Counted from the first letter of the stretch, positions 25,334-34,262 are shown. The stretch: DNA of 64,000 bases from Sphingomonas bacterium (GCF_028289855.1 NZ_JAQGKZ010000105.1:1-64000), one strand, 5' to 3'. Notes: generated from the sequence alone by a model not told the origin. Numbers and translations are program-made.

Positions 25334-27286
25334 TTGGTCGCAGCGATATCGCTGTCGGCGATCATTACCGACCCGGCGGCGGCGCGATGCCGGGGCCCCG
25401 GGTGCAAGCGTAACGTGCCCGTCGCGGCTCTGTTGGGCAAAGATCTCATAGCCGCGCTGTCCGACAAGGCCGCGGTCGATCGGATCGCCAGCGACGCGGT
25501 CTTCGATCGGATCGCGCGAACCGAAGGCGGGGGGCGCTTTTACGAACTGCCGCAAGTAATGTTCGCGATCGACCGCAGCGCCTCGCCGCCGCGCGTCCAT
25601 TGGATCAACACCCGGCAATATCGCTTTCATTTCGACTTTCTCCAGTCGCGCTACCTCACGCTCGCCGATTCCGCGACGTTCAACACCGCCAATTATTCGA
25701 ACGCCGATCGTCGCTTCGTGCTCGGCGCGGTCGTGCGTTATCCGCGGCTGGCGCGATACGGGGTGGAGTTGTGGGAAGGCGACGTGGTCGAACCGGCGCT
25801 CCTGACCGCGATGATGACGCAGCTCCAGGCGACGTTCCATGCTCCGTTGACCTTCAAGCCCAATTCGGATCAGCAGCGCGCCGCCGCCGCTAAGGCCGGA
25901 TTGCCGACGATCGGTATCGAGGAGGCCTATGGCAGCCGCGAACAGCTCGTGCTCAATCGCGGCAAGGCGGTCGGGCGGCTCGTCCTGGTCGGCGAGGGCG
26001 AAGAGGATGCGCTGCTGCCCGGCGACATCGCGCTGTTGAGAACCACGCCGATCCGGATGCCGCCGGTCGCGGGGATCGTCTCGGCGACCTTCACCACGCC
26101 GATCAACCATGTCAGCCTGCTCGCCAAGACGTGGGGCATTCCCAACGTCTACCGCGCCGATGCCGACCGGCTATGGGCCGCGCTGGCGGGCAAGCAGGTG
26201 GTGCTCGATGCAGCCGGCGCGACCGTGACGCTGCGTCTCGCCACCGCCGCGGAAGTGCGCAAGGCCGAGCAGGCGCAAGGCGCCAGGGCGATCCGCGCGC
26301 CGCGCGCCGATCTGGCCTATACCGGGCTGCCCGCGCTGGCCGATCAGACCGCGAGCTGGGTCAATCGCACCGGCACCAAGGCCGCCAATCTCGGCACCGT
26401 CGCCGCGATGACGCGCCGGTCCAGCGCAGGCTTCACCGTACCACCGGGCTTCAGCGTGCCGTTCGCCTTTTACGACCGTTTCGTCGCCGCCAACGGGGTC
26501 GGCGGGGATATCGAGGCATTCCTGAAAGACCCGCGCCGCAGCGACCCGGCATGGCGCGCCAGGGCACTGGCGGCGCTCCGGGCGCGGTTTGCTGGCGGCC
26601 ATGTGCCGGAAGCCGATATTGCCGCCATCGCGGCCCGACGCAGCGCATTGCTGGGCGACAAGGGCGTGTTCGTCCGCTCGTCCACCAACGCCGAAGACCT
26701 TCCCGGCTTCAACGGCGCGGGGCTGTACGACACCGTTCCCAACGTCACCGGCCGCGACGCGCTCGCCGCCGCGCTGAAGACCGTCTGGGGATCGTTGTGG
26801 AACGACCGCGCCTATCTGGCGCGCGAAAAGGCGCGGATCGACCACCGCGCGGTGCGTGCCGCGGTCCTGATCCAGATCGGGATCGACGCCGACGCGGCGG
26901 GGGTGATGACCACGGTAGACCCGTTCGACGAACGATCGGACGAGCGGCGGCTGTTCATTGCGGCGAAGCGCGGGATCGGCATCCGCGTGGTCGAAGGCCG
27001 CAAGGTCGCCGAGCAACTGATCTATCGCCCCGAACTCGATTCGATCCAGATTCTCACGCGCTCGCAGGACGACGTGATGCTGCATTTCGCACCCGATGGT
27101 GGGGTCAGGGAAGTGAAGGTCGAAACCGACCGCGCAGTGCTGTCCGACGATCTGGTGCGCCGGCTTTCGAAGATAGGATTGGCGATCGAGGCAAATTTCG
27201 GCAGCCGGCCGCAAGACGTGGAATGGGTCGTGGTCGGCAACCAGATCATGATCGTCCAGTCGCGCGATTATGTGCGGGGCAATTAG
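25334..27286 (+). CDS. PEP/pyruvate-binding domain protein with permuted domain order, probably exported
   Basis: A 650-residue protein. Residues 1-220 are of unknown type. At about 250, TPINHVSLLAKTWGIPN resembles the swivelling phosphohistidine domain of PEP-utilising enzymes. The C-terminal half (about 340-645) is a PPDK N-terminal ATP-grasp domain with NRTGTKAANLG, FVRSSTNAEDLPGFNGAGLYDT and VVVGNQIMIVQSRDYV. In pyruvate phosphate dikinase the ATP-grasp precedes the His domain; here the order is reversed and the PEP barrel is absent. The only standard start is TTG 25334, but the in-frame sequence upstream (SIRSVIHAILVAAISLSAIITDPAAA) makes a better signal peptide. The stop overlaps convergent lysR. 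Confidence 0.75.
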   Translation: MVAAISLSAIITDPAAARCRGPGCKRNVPVAALLGKDLIAALSDKAAVDRIASDAVFDRIARTEGGGRFYELPQVMFAIDRSASPPRVHWINTRQYRFHFDFLQSRYLTLADSATFNTANYSNADRRFVLGAVVRYPRLARYGVELWEGDVVEPALLTAMMTQLQATFHAPLTFKPNSDQQRAAAAKAGLPTIGIEEAYGSREQLVLNRGKAVGRLVLVGEGEEDALLPGDIALLRTTPIRMPPVAGIVSATFTTPINHVSLLAKTWGIPNVYRADADRLWAALAGKQVVLDAAGATVTLRLATAAEVRKAEQAQGARAIRAPRADLAYTGLPALADQTASWVNRTGTKAANLGTVAAMTRRSSAGFTVPPGFSVPFAFYDRFVAANGVGGDIEAFLKDPRRSDPAWRARALAALRARFAGGHVPEADIAAIAARRSALLGDKGVFVRSSTNAEDLPGFNGAGLYDTVPNVTGRDALAAALKTVWGSLWNDRAYLAREKARIDHRAVRAAVLIQIGIDADAAGVMTTVDPFDERSDERRLFIAAKRGIGIRVVEGRKVAEQLIYRPELDSIQILTRSQDDVMLHFAPDGGVREVKVETDRAVLSDDLVRRLSKIGLAIEANFGSRPQDVEWVVVGNQIMIVQSRDYVRGN

Positions 27287-28179
27287 ACCGGGCTCGGCAG
27301 GTCGCGCGCGAGCTCTGCCATCAGCCATTCGCGGAACCGCTTGATCTTCGGCACCCCGCGCCGCGACTCTGGATAGACCAGCCAGTAGGCGTAACCCCGG
27401 GTCGAGGCTTGCTCGAACGGCCGCACCAACCGCCCCTCGGCCAGATCGTTGCGCCAGAAGAATGGGGTCAGCATCGCCATCCCCTGCCCCGCCATCGCGG
27501 CGTGCCCCTCATGCGCCTGACTGTCGAGGCGGACGCCAGGGCGCGGCGGGCCTTCGGGGACATCGACCCCGGCCTCGCGCAGCCAGAACGGCCACCATTG
27601 ATCGTGCGGGCTGATCTGGGGCACGCGCATCAGCGATTCTGGGGTGAACGGGCCGTGGCGCCTCAGGAAGCCCGGCGAGCACATCGGGGTGAAGTCGACG
27701 TCGAAGATCTTGTCCGTGACGACATCGTTCCAGCCTCCCAGCCCCGAGCGGATCGCGACATCGACATCGTCGCTGGCGAAATCCGCGATCGCGTCGCTCG
27801 TCAGCAACCGCACCGCCATGTCGGGATGCGCCATCTGGAAACTACCCAACCGCCACGCTAGCCACGTATTGGCAAAGGTGTTGGAGGTGGAGACGGTCAG
27901 CACGCTTTCGTCTTCCGCACGGATCGCGCCGAACGCCGCATCGATCGCATCGAACGCGCGCGTGATCGAGGGCGCGGCACGCCGGCCGGCGTCGGTCAGC
28001 ACAACGCGGCGTTTCTCGCGGCGAAACAGCGGCGCGCCGAGCCGCTCCTCCAACAACTTGATCTGATAGCTCACCGCGGCCTGGGTCATGCCGAGCTCGG
28101 CCGCGGCGCTGGTGAAGTTCTCGTGCCGGGCGGCGGCTTCGAACACGCGAACGGCGGCGAGAGGCGGCAGACGGCGCAT
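27283..28179 (-). CDS. LysR-family transcriptional regulator, GcvA type
   Basis: A 298-residue LysR regulator. The winged helix-turn-helix is FTSAAAELGMTQAAVSYQIKLLEERLGAPLFRR (residues 21-53), and MRRLPPLAAVRVFEAAARHENF is the N-terminus typical of GcvA-like members. The rest is the periplasmic-binding-protein-like effector domain. It is divergent from the small gene at 28294, with an inverted repeat in the gap. Its stop overlaps the PEP-binding gene by four bases. The effector and targets are unknown. Confidence 0.92.
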   Translation of the reverse strand: MRRLPPLAAVRVFEAAARHENFTSAAAELGMTQAAVSYQIKLLEERLGAPLFRREKRRVVLTDAGRRAAPSITRAFDAIDAAFGAIRAEDESVLTVSTSNTFANTWLAWRLGSFQMAHPDMAVRLLTSDAIADFASDDVDVAIRSGLGGWNDVVTDKIFDVDFTPMCSPGFLRRHGPFTPESLMRVPQISPHDQWWPFWLREAGVDVPEGPPRPGVRLDSQAHEGHAAMAGQGMAMLTPFFWRNDLAEGRLVRPFEQASTRGYAYWLVYPESRRGVPKIKRFREWLMAELARDLPSPV

Positions 28180-28212
28180 CGCTTATCCATAAGTCTCGCT
28201 TGTCGATCATGT

Positions 28213-28227
28213 CCAACGATTTGTTGG
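28213..28227. promoter_or_regulatory. inverted repeat in the LysR divergent promoter
   Basis: CCAAC-GATTT-GTTGG is a perfect 5-bp inverted repeat with a 5-base centre, a 15-base dyad of the size bound by LysR proteins. It lies 34 bases upstream of the lysR start and 67 bases upstream of the divergent small gene. It is a reasonable autoregulatory site, not proven. Confidence 0.4.
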
Positions 28228-28293
28228 CGCAATCCGCTCACGGCGAGCATATCGAAATGGCTAGCGACACCTCCGACCGAGAAGGATACGGCC

Positions 28294-28479
28294 ATGCGTG
28301 ACGATTTCCTGAGCGGCGATTGGGCCGCCAACCGCCATCATTTGAATGCGGGCATCGATAAGGCGATGGGGCGCCTCGTCACTGTTTTTGGCGACACGTT
28401 CGCGTCGTTGCACCGCCAGCAGTTCGACGCACCGTGGAAGCGCCGCTGGCGCCAGGTTCGGATCAGCGGACAGCGCTGA
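28294..28479 (+). CDS. small conserved-type hypothetical protein (61 aa)
   Basis: MRDDFLSGDWAANRHHLNAGIDKAMGRLVTVFGDTFASLHRQQFDAPWKRRWRQ is a 61-residue, charged, probably helical protein. The ATG at 28294 has a strong ribosome-binding site (GAGAAGGA) about 9 bases upstream, which is the main reason to accept it. It lies in the slot normally used by a LysR-controlled target, divergent from lysR. It has no signal peptide, membrane segment or known domain. Confidence 0.55.
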   Translation: MRDDFLSGDWAANRHHLNAGIDKAMGRLVTVFGDTFASLHRQQFDAPWKRRWRQVRISGQR

Positions 28480-28546
28480 CCGACACGAATGCCGGGCCGA
28501 TCGTCGCTCCCTCGCGATCGGCCCGGTTCTACTGTACTCAGCCGCG

Positions 28547-29434
28547 ATGATCCGGCTTGCCTTCATCGCGGCGCTGGCGTCTTGCAGCGCAATGACGCTC
28601 GATACGCCCTTCACGCCGATGACTTGGGCCGATTTGACGTCGCGTTCGCGCCCGGCACCGCAAGCGACGGTGGCGTACGGTGCCGACGAGTACCAGAAGG
28701 TCGATCTCTGGCTCCCCGCCGGCACCGGGCCGTTTCCGGTGGTGCTGCTCGTTCACGGCGGATGTTGGACGACGAGCATCGCCGATCGCAGCCTGATGGA
28801 TTGGGCCGCCGAGGACCTGCGAAAGGCGGGTTATGCGGTGTGGAACATCGACTATCGCGGGGTCGATCGGCCCGGCGGGGGCTATCCCGGCACGTTTCAA
28901 GACGCTGCCGCAGCGGCAGATCTCTTGCGTACCAATGCCGCCAAATACCGGTTTGACCTCAGCAATGTTGTCGCGGTCGGGCACAGCGCGGGCGGGCACT
29001 TGGCCTTGTGGCTCGCGGCGCGGCCGAAACTCCCGGCATCCAGCCCATTGCGCACCCCCGATCCGCTGCCGATCGCACACGTCATCAGCCTTGGCGGGCT
29101 TCCCGACCTCGAGCAAACTGCTGCCAGTCCCGATAACGGGTGCGGCACGGATGTCGTCGCCCAATTGGTCGGCAAACCGGGCACCACACGCGCCGACATC
29201 TACGCCGACACGTCGGTCCCACGCCTGTTCCCGCTCGGCGTGCCGCAAGACCTCGTCAACGGGCGGGAGGACTCGATCATCCCGTACCGACTCGCGACCG
29301 ATTACGTCGCCAAATCGGGGGGCGCCGCGACGCTCCATACCGTCGCGAATACCGGCCATGTCGAATTGATCGCCCCCGACACACCGGCCTGGAAAGAAAC
29401 CAAGAGACTGATCGCGCTAGCATTTCGTCGCTGA
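28547..29434 (+). CDS. alpha/beta hydrolase lipoprotein (kynurenine formamidase/BD-FAE-like)
   Basis: A 295-residue exported hydrolase. MIRLAFIAALASCSAM has a lipobox (LASC), so Cys13 is probably lipidated. The fold is the esterase/lipase group with HGG motif: LLVHGGCWTTS for the oxyanion hole, GHSAGGHLALW for the nucleophile Ser, and NTGHVELI for the His. The acid is likely the Asp in GREDSIIPY. Such enzymes cleave small esters or formamides. The start at 28547 was chosen for the signal sequence; the track start at 28346 overlaps the upstream small gene. Confidence 0.82.
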   Translation: MIRLAFIAALASCSAMTLDTPFTPMTWADLTSRSRPAPQATVAYGADEYQKVDLWLPAGTGPFPVVLLVHGGCWTTSIADRSLMDWAAEDLRKAGYAVWNIDYRGVDRPGGGYPGTFQDAAAAADLLRTNAAKYRFDLSNVVAVGHSAGGHLALWLAARPKLPASSPLRTPDPLPIAHVISLGGLPDLEQTAASPDNGCGTDVVAQLVGKPGTTRADIYADTSVPRLFPLGVPQDLVNGREDSIIPYRLATDYVAKSGGAATLHTVANTGHVELIAPDTPAWKETKRLIALAFRR

Positions 29435-29453
29435 AACCGCACGTCTTGACGTT

Positions 29454-29478
29454 ATACCCCATCGATGAGATGGTGTAT
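29454..29478 (+). promoter_or_regulatory. operator-like inverted repeat before the DUF4349 lipoprotein gene
   Basis: ATACCCCATC-GATGA-GATGGTGTAT is a 10-bp inverted repeat with one mismatch. It overlaps a TATTAT that could serve as a -10 box, with a weak TTATAC 18 bases upstream, and lies 22 bases before the ATG. The arrangement looks like a repressor site over a promoter. Confidence 0.4.
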
Positions 29479-29500
29479 TATAGACAGATGGAGAGCGATC

Positions 29501-30388
29501 ATGCGGTACGTGTTGATGGCAACGGTCGGCGTGGCGAGCCTCGCACTTGCGGGATGCTCCAAGACCGATTCTTCTTCTTTCAATAACGGCTCGTTCAGCG
29601 CCGCACCGGCGAGCATACCCCAATCCGAGCCGGCGATGCGCGACGTCGCCGAAGGCGCCGCGCCCGGGATCGCGGTGACCGCAGCGCCGGGCGTCGCGTT
29701 CACCTATCGCTACGCCTTCCGCCTGCCCGCCGCGAAGCTCGCCGCCGCGCAGGAAGCGCATGCCCAGGCGTGCGAGAAGCTCGGCGTCGCGCACTGCCGG
29801 ATTACGGGCATGCGCTATCGCGTGCTCGGCGAGAACAGCAACGAAGGGCAATTGCTGTTCAAGCTCGACCCGAGTCTCGCCCGTGCGTTCGGCAAGCAGG
29901 GGATCGACGCGATCGTCGCGGCCGAGGGCAAATTGACCGATGCCGAGATCACCGGCACCGATGCCGGGGCGGAGATCGCCAAGCTGCAATCGCTGAAGGC
30001 GCAAGCCGCCGCCGAATTGCAGCGGATCGACCGCGAACTGGCGCGCAAGGATTTGAAGGAGGACGAACGCGCCGAACTGCAGCGCCAGCGCGCGTCAATC
30101 ACGTCGCAGATCACCGACGCTAAGACCGGGACGAGTGATCAGCAGGAAGCGCTCGCGAACACGCCGATGGAATTCGACTATCAATCCGGCCCCGCCGTTC
30201 AGGGCTTCGACGGCAGCGCGCCGATCACCAGTGCGGCCAATGTGTTCGTCGGGTCGGCGACGGTGACGATCGGTTTCGTCCTGACGATGCTTGCGGTGCT
30301 GATCCCGCCGGGGATCATCGTGCTCGGCGGCTTCCTGCTGTGGCGTCGCTTCCGCCCGCGCCGCAAGCCCGTCGAGACGGCGGCGTGA
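29501..30388 (+). CDS. DUF4349 domain lipoprotein
   Basis: A 295-residue membrane-associated protein. The signal peptide MRYVLMATVGVASLALAGCSKTDSS ends in a lipobox (LAGC). The middle has the DUF4349 pattern: a beta-rich part (FTYRYAFRLPAAKLAAAQEAHAQACEKLG) then a coiled coil (about 165-215, AQAAAELQRIDRELARKDLKEDERAELQRQRAS). A C-terminal helix (ASATVTIGFVLTMLAVLIPPGIIVLGGFLLWRRF) is followed by an Arg-rich tail. The family has no assigned function; the topology suggests an envelope stress or structural role. It begins behind a possible operator and ends at a GC hairpin. Confidence 0.82.
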   Translation: MRYVLMATVGVASLALAGCSKTDSSSFNNGSFSAAPASIPQSEPAMRDVAEGAAPGIAVTAAPGVAFTYRYAFRLPAAKLAAAQEAHAQACEKLGVAHCRITGMRYRVLGENSNEGQLLFKLDPSLARAFGKQGIDAIVAAEGKLTDAEITGTDAGAEIAKLQSLKAQAAAELQRIDRELARKDLKEDERAELQRQRASITSQITDAKTGTSDQQEALANTPMEFDYQSGPAVQGFDGSAPITSAANVFVGSATVTIGFVLTMLAVLIPPGIIVLGGFLLWRRFRPRRKPVETAA

Positions 30389-30430
30389 TTGCACGCCGGG
30401 ACGCTTTCCTGTAACGGCCTCAACCTTCCC

Positions 30431-30459
30431 GCCCCGGTGCGCGCCAGCGTTGCCGGGGC
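30431..30459. terminator. GC hairpin between the DUF4349 gene and purC
   Basis: GCCCCGG (30431-30437) pairs with CCGGGGC (30453-30459), followed by GCTCCTTTC. It lies 42 bases after the DUF4349 stop and 28 bases before purC. It could be a weak terminator or a leader hairpin of purC. Confidence 0.4.
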
Positions 30460-30487
30460 GCTCCTTTCACGAGAGGTTGCGCCGAAT

Positions 30488-31267
30488 ATGGCACGCCGCC
30501 GCCAGATCTACGAAGGCAAGGCCAAGATCCTCTACGAGGGTCCCGAGCCGGGCACGCTGATCCAATATTTCAAGGACGACGCGACCGCGTTCAACGCCCA
30601 GAAAAAGGGCACGATCAGCGGCAAGGGCGTGCTCAACAACCGCATCAGCGAGCACATTTTCACGTTGCTCGGGCTGATCGGCATCCCGACGCACTTCATC
30701 CGCCGCCTCAACATGCGCGAGCAATTGATCCGCCAGGTCGAAATCGTGCCGATCGAAGTCGTCGTGCGCAACGTCGCCGCCGGCTCGATCTCCACCCGTC
30801 TCGGCATCGAGGAGGGCACCCAGCTCCCGCGCACGATCATCGAATATTATTACAAGGACGACGCGCTCGGCGACCCCATGATCACCGACGAGCATATCGC
30901 CGCGTTCGGCTGGGCCAGCCAGGAGGAGATGCACGACATCGCCGACCTGGCGATCCGCATCAACGATTTCCTGTGCGGGCTGTTCGCCGGGATCGGCATC
31001 CGTCTGGTCGACTTCAAGCTCGAATTCGGGCGGATCTGGGATAACGATTACGGCCGGATCATCCTGGCCGACGAGATCAGTCCCGACGGCTGCCGGCTGT
31101 GGGACATGAAGACCAACGAGAAGCTCGACAAGGATCGCTTCCGCCGCGACCTGGGCGGCGAGGTCGAGGCCTATCAGGAGGTCGCGCGGCGGCTCGGTCT
31201 TCTGCCCGACGAGGCCGAGGGCGCGGTGCTCGATCTCGAAAAGCATCGCCTGAACCGCGGCAAGTAG
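30488..31267 (+). CDS. purC: phosphoribosylaminoimidazole-succinocarboxamide synthase
   Basis: Joins CAIR and aspartate using ATP to make SAICAR in purine synthesis. The 259 residues begin [18 protein letters not shown] and contain [36 protein letters not shown] and [10 protein letters not shown], all family signatures; [12 protein letters not shown] is the C-terminal metal/ATP motif. The start at 30488 has GAGAGG upstream. purS and purQ follow 2 kb downstream, separated by an acyltransferase and a small minus-strand gene, so the purine genes are near but not one tight operon. Confidence 0.96.
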   Translation: MARRRQIYEGKAKILYEGPEPGTLIQYFKDDATAFNAQKKGTISGKGVLNNRISEHIFTLLGLIGIPTHFIRRLNMREQLIRQVEIVPIEVVVRNVAAGSISTRLGIEEGTQLPRTIIEYYYKDDALGDPMITDEHIAAFGWASQEEMHDIADLAIRINDFLCGLFAGIGIRLVDFKLEFGRIWDNDYGRIILADEISPDGCRLWDMKTNEKLDKDRFRRDLGGEVEAYQEVARRLGLLPDEAEGAVLDLEKHRLNRGK

Positions 31268-31274
31268 TGCCGGC

Positions 31275-33092
31275 TTGACCGCGCCGGGTGCGAGCGACGG
31301 GTACCGACCGGAAATCGACGGCCTGCGCGCGGTCGCGGTGGTCGCGGTCATCCTCTATCACGCGCAGCTCGGGATCCTCTCCGGCGGTTATCTCGGCGTC
31401 GATATCTTTTTCATCATCAGCGGGTTCCTCATCACCGGAATCATCGAAGCCGAACTGGCCGCAGGGCACTTCTCGATCCTGCGCTTCTACGAGCGCCGCA
31501 TCCGCCGGATCATTCCCGCGCTGACGATGATGATGCTGTTGTGCGTGCCGCTGGCGTGGCGCCTGATGCTGCCCGACGACCTGGAGAATTTCGGCCAGTC
31601 CTTGGTCGCAACGACCGCGTTTGCCAACAACGTCCTGCTCACGCTGACCTCGGGCTATTTCGAGCTTGCGACCGATTTCAAGCCGCTCGTTCATACCTGG
31701 ACGTTGGGGGTCGAGGAGCAATATTACCTGATCGTGCCGCTGTTGTTGGCGGGCATGTTCCGCTGGGGCGGGCGGCGGCTGACGATCGTCGTCATCGTCA
31801 GCGTTACGGCGATCAGCTTCGTCGTGGCGCTGGCCTGCGCGCGGTATGCGTCAACCGCGGGCTTCTACTTGCTGCCGTCACGTGCTTGGGAGCTCGGCGC
31901 GGGGTCGCTGGTCGCACTGCTCGCAAAACCGGTCGGCAGACGAGAGGCGCCCGCCGCAGCCGGACTGGCGGTGATTGTGTTGTCGCTGCTGCTCGCGGGC
32001 GAGCGCTTCGCCGATTTGGTCTGGCCGATGACGATCCCGGTCGCGGCGACATGCCTTGTTCTCGCCTATGGCCGCGACGGTACTATGACTGGGCGCGCGC
32101 TGGCCTGGCGGCCAGCGGTGATCGTCGGGCTAATGAGCTATTCGCTCTATCTCTACCATCAGCCCGTGTTCGCGTTCGCGCGCATCGCGAGCCTCGACCA
32201 GCCGAGCCGAGCGACGATGGCCTTGCTGATCGCGCCGGTATTTCTGCTGGCCTGGCTGTCGTGGCGGTTCGTCGAACGCCCGTTCCGCGATCGCGACCGG
32301 ACGCGCTCACGTACCGTTGTCGCATTCTGGCTAGTTAGCAGCTTCATGCTCTTGGTTATCGGCGGCGCGATGGCGGCGACGTCGGGATTCAAGGCGCGCT
32401 GGCCCGAACTCGCCGAACGCGATGCGGGCTTCGGTGCTGCCCAAAACGAGGCCTACAACCTCTCTGCCTTCGCTTTCCGCGACATACCGCTACCGGATGC
32501 CAGCCCCAAAATCCGCGTCCTTGTGCTGGGCAATTCGTTCGCGCGCGATTTCATCAATATGGGCCAGGCCAGCGGCAATTTTAGCCATCACGTCGTCAGC
32601 TATGACGAGAAAACCTGCCCGTTGCGCTTCACCCCGGTCGAGCACCGCAATCTGCGAAACGCGGATTTCGTCGTGTTCGGGTCGTTCGCGAAACGCTGTC
32701 TGGACCGCTGGCTGCCGGGCGCAGCGCTCGACACCGGCGCGCGGATCATCGTGCTGGGCACCAAGAATTTCGGCTGGAACAACAATGCGGTGATGCTGCT
32801 CGACCCCGCAATCCGCTACACCTACCGCGCCAAGGTGCTCGACAGCGCGCTCGCCACCAACGAATTTGAACGCCGCGCCGTCCCGCCCGCCCAATTCGTC
32901 AACCTGCTCGGCATGCTGATGGACGGCCAGCATCGCGTCGCCGTTTTCACGCCCGACCACAAGTTCATCAGTCAGGACCGCCAGCATTTGACAAGCGCCG
33001 GCGCTGCCTATGTCGGAAGCATCGTGTTCCGCGATCCGCGCCTGCAGGCGCTGGCGACGAGCGTCAGCTCTTCACCCGGATCCCGCAAATGA
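31275..33092 (+). CDS. acyltransferase (OafA/YrhL type) with C-terminal SGNH-like domain
   Basis: A 605-residue membrane protein. Residues 1-370 are the acyltransferase-3 domain with about ten hydrophobic helices and the opening YRPEIDGLRAVAVVAVILYHAQ (containing the conserved His) and SGGYLGVDIFFIISGFLITGII. RFYERRIRRIIPAL follows. After about residue 400 comes a periplasmic SGNH-like part (RVLVLGNSFARDFINM and a late DRQHLTSAGAAY). Such proteins O-acetylate surface polysaccharides. The only in-frame start is TTG at 31275, eight bases after purC, so co-transcription is likely. Confidence 0.9.
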   Translation: MTAPGASDGYRPEIDGLRAVAVVAVILYHAQLGILSGGYLGVDIFFIISGFLITGIIEAELAAGHFSILRFYERRIRRIIPALTMMMLLCVPLAWRLMLPDDLENFGQSLVATTAFANNVLLTLTSGYFELATDFKPLVHTWTLGVEEQYYLIVPLLLAGMFRWGGRRLTIVVIVSVTAISFVVALACARYASTAGFYLLPSRAWELGAGSLVALLAKPVGRREAPAAAGLAVIVLSLLLAGERFADLVWPMTIPVAATCLVLAYGRDGTMTGRALAWRPAVIVGLMSYSLYLYHQPVFAFARIASLDQPSRATMALLIAPVFLLAWLSWRFVERPFRDRDRTRSRTVVAFWLVSSFMLLVIGGAMAATSGFKARWPELAERDAGFGAAQNEAYNLSAFAFRDIPLPDASPKIRVLVLGNSFARDFINMGQASGNFSHHVVSYDEKTCPLRFTPVEHRNLRNADFVVFGSFAKRCLDRWLPGAALDTGARIIVLGTKNFGWNNNAVMLLDPAIRYTYRAKVLDSALATNEFERRAVPPAQFVNLLGMLMDGQHRVAVFTPDHKFISQDRQHLTSAGAAYVGSIVFRDPRLQALATSVSSSPGSRK

Positions 33093-33213
33093 TTCCGAAG
33101 ACGAAGCACGACACGAGCGATAGCTGAACGTACCCCGCCGGGTCGGTCCAGCCGAAATAGTCGCCGCCGAACGCGAACAGCGAAATGAACATGAACATTG
33201 CCACCACGGCCAT
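33064..33213 (-). CDS. small two-helix membrane protein (49 aa)
   Basis: Reading MAVVAMFMFISLFAFGGDYFGWTDPAGYVQLSLVSCFVFGIICGIRVKS from an ATG at 33213, this minus-strand ORF encodes two hydrophobic segments around a short polar loop and a basic end. It is too short to be listed alone in the track (it is the tail of the 33064-33792 ORF). The composition is typical of a real small inner-membrane protein. Its 3' end overlaps the acyltransferase stop by 29 bases on the opposite strand. GGGGG at 8-12 bases upstream could act as ribosome-binding site. Confidence 0.5.
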   Translation of the reverse strand: MAVVAMFMFISLFAFGGDYFGWTDPAGYVQLSLVSCFVFGIICGIRVKS

Positions 33214-33369
33214 GTCCGCACCCCCAATACCTCTCGCACGCCCTCGCGAGTCAGGCCCCGTCCCTGCCTGAAGCTGCTCCGCCCGTATTAACGAAACGTG
33301 AAACTTGCGACGAGCGGCGGGCGCGGCCATAGCGGCGCCGACTCCTACCTCAGCCAGGAAGCGCCGCCT

Positions 33370-33600
33370 ATGAAGGTCCGCATCGTCGTCACCCTCAAGC
33401 CCGGCGTGCTCGACCCGCAGGGCAAGGCGATCCACAAATCGCTCGAGGGGCTCGGGTTTGGCGGCATCAACGACGTTCGCGCGGGCAAGGTGATCGAGCT
33501 CGACGTCGCCGACGGGACCAGCGACGACGATCTCGACGGCATGTGCCGACGGCTGATCGCCAATACGGTGATCGAGAATTACCGGGTCGAGCGCGTATGA
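33370..33600 (+). CDS. purS: phosphoribosylformylglycinamidine synthase subunit PurS
   Basis: A 76-residue PurS, the small structural subunit of the FGAM synthase complex with PurQ and PurL. Family features: [30 protein letters not shown] and [12 protein letters not shown], ending [12 protein letters not shown]. The start at 33370 was chosen at MKVRIVV; the upstream 24 codons are not conserved. The stop overlaps the purQ start as ATGA. purL is not in the window. Confidence 0.95.
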   Translation: MKVRIVVTLKPGVLDPQGKAIHKSLEGLGFGGINDVRAGKVIELDVADGTSDDDLDGMCRRLIANTVIENYRVERV

Positions 33601-34262
33601 GCGCCGCGGTCGTCGTCTTCCCGGGATCGAATTGCGACCGCGACCTTGCGGTGGCGATCGAGGCGGTGACCGGGCGCAAGCCGGCGATGGTGTGGCACGC
33701 CGACACCGAGCTTCCCGCCGGATGCGACCTGATCGCTTTGCCCGGCGGCTTTTCCTACGGCGATTATCTCCGCTCGGGCGCAATGGCGGCACGGTCGCCG
33801 GTCATGCGCGCGGTGGTCGACGCGGCGGAGCGCGGCGTACCGGTACTGGGCGTGTGCAACGGATTCCAAGTGCTGACCGAAGCCGGGCTGCTGCCCGGCG
33901 CGTTGATGCGCAATGCGGGACTCAATTTCGTGTGCCGCGACGTCGAACTGTCGGTCGACAACGCGCAATCCGCCTTCACCAGCCGCTACGCCCAAGGCGA
34001 GAAAATCCTGATCCCGGTCGCGCACCACGACGGCAACTACTTCGCCGACGCTGCGACGCTCGACCGGCTCGAAGGCGAAGGCCGCGTCGCATTCCGCTAT
34101 ACCGGCCAGGTTAACGGCTCCGCACGCCAGATCGCCGGCGTGCTCAACACGGCGGGCAACGTGCTCGGCATGATGCCGCATCCCGAACGCAAGATCGAAG
34201 CCGCACATGGCGGGATTGATGGGCGGCGGTTATTCGAAGGGCTGCTCGAGCTGGTCGCCTAG
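33597..34262 (+). CDS. purQ: phosphoribosylformylglycinamidine synthase subunit PurQ
   Basis: The glutaminase subunit of FGAM synthase, supplying ammonia to PurL. The 221 residues form a class I amidotransferase: [30 protein letters not shown], the nucleophile in [19 protein letters not shown] and the His-Glu pair in [11 protein letters not shown]. The ATG overlaps purS. The stop CTAG is shared with the convergent transporter gene (4-base overlap). Without purL here, the third subunit must be encoded elsewhere. Confidence 0.96.
   Translation: MSAAVVVFPGSNCDRDLAVAIEAVTGRKPAMVWHADTELPAGCDLIALPGGFSYGDYLRSGAMAARSPVMRAVVDAAERGVPVLGVCNGFQVLTEAGLLPGALMRNAGLNFVCRDVELSVDNAQSAFTSRYAQGEKILIPVAHHDGNYFADAATLDRLEGEGRVAFRYTGQVNGSARQIAGVLNTAGNVLGMMPHPERKIEAAHGGIDGRRLFEGLLELVA

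Noticed and set aside
29446-29481. Sigma-70 promoter TTGACG ... TATTAT before the DUF4349 gene
   Set aside because: The spacer is 24 bases, too long for a standard promoter. The TTATAC/TATTAT pair (18 bases) is used instead, with low confidence.
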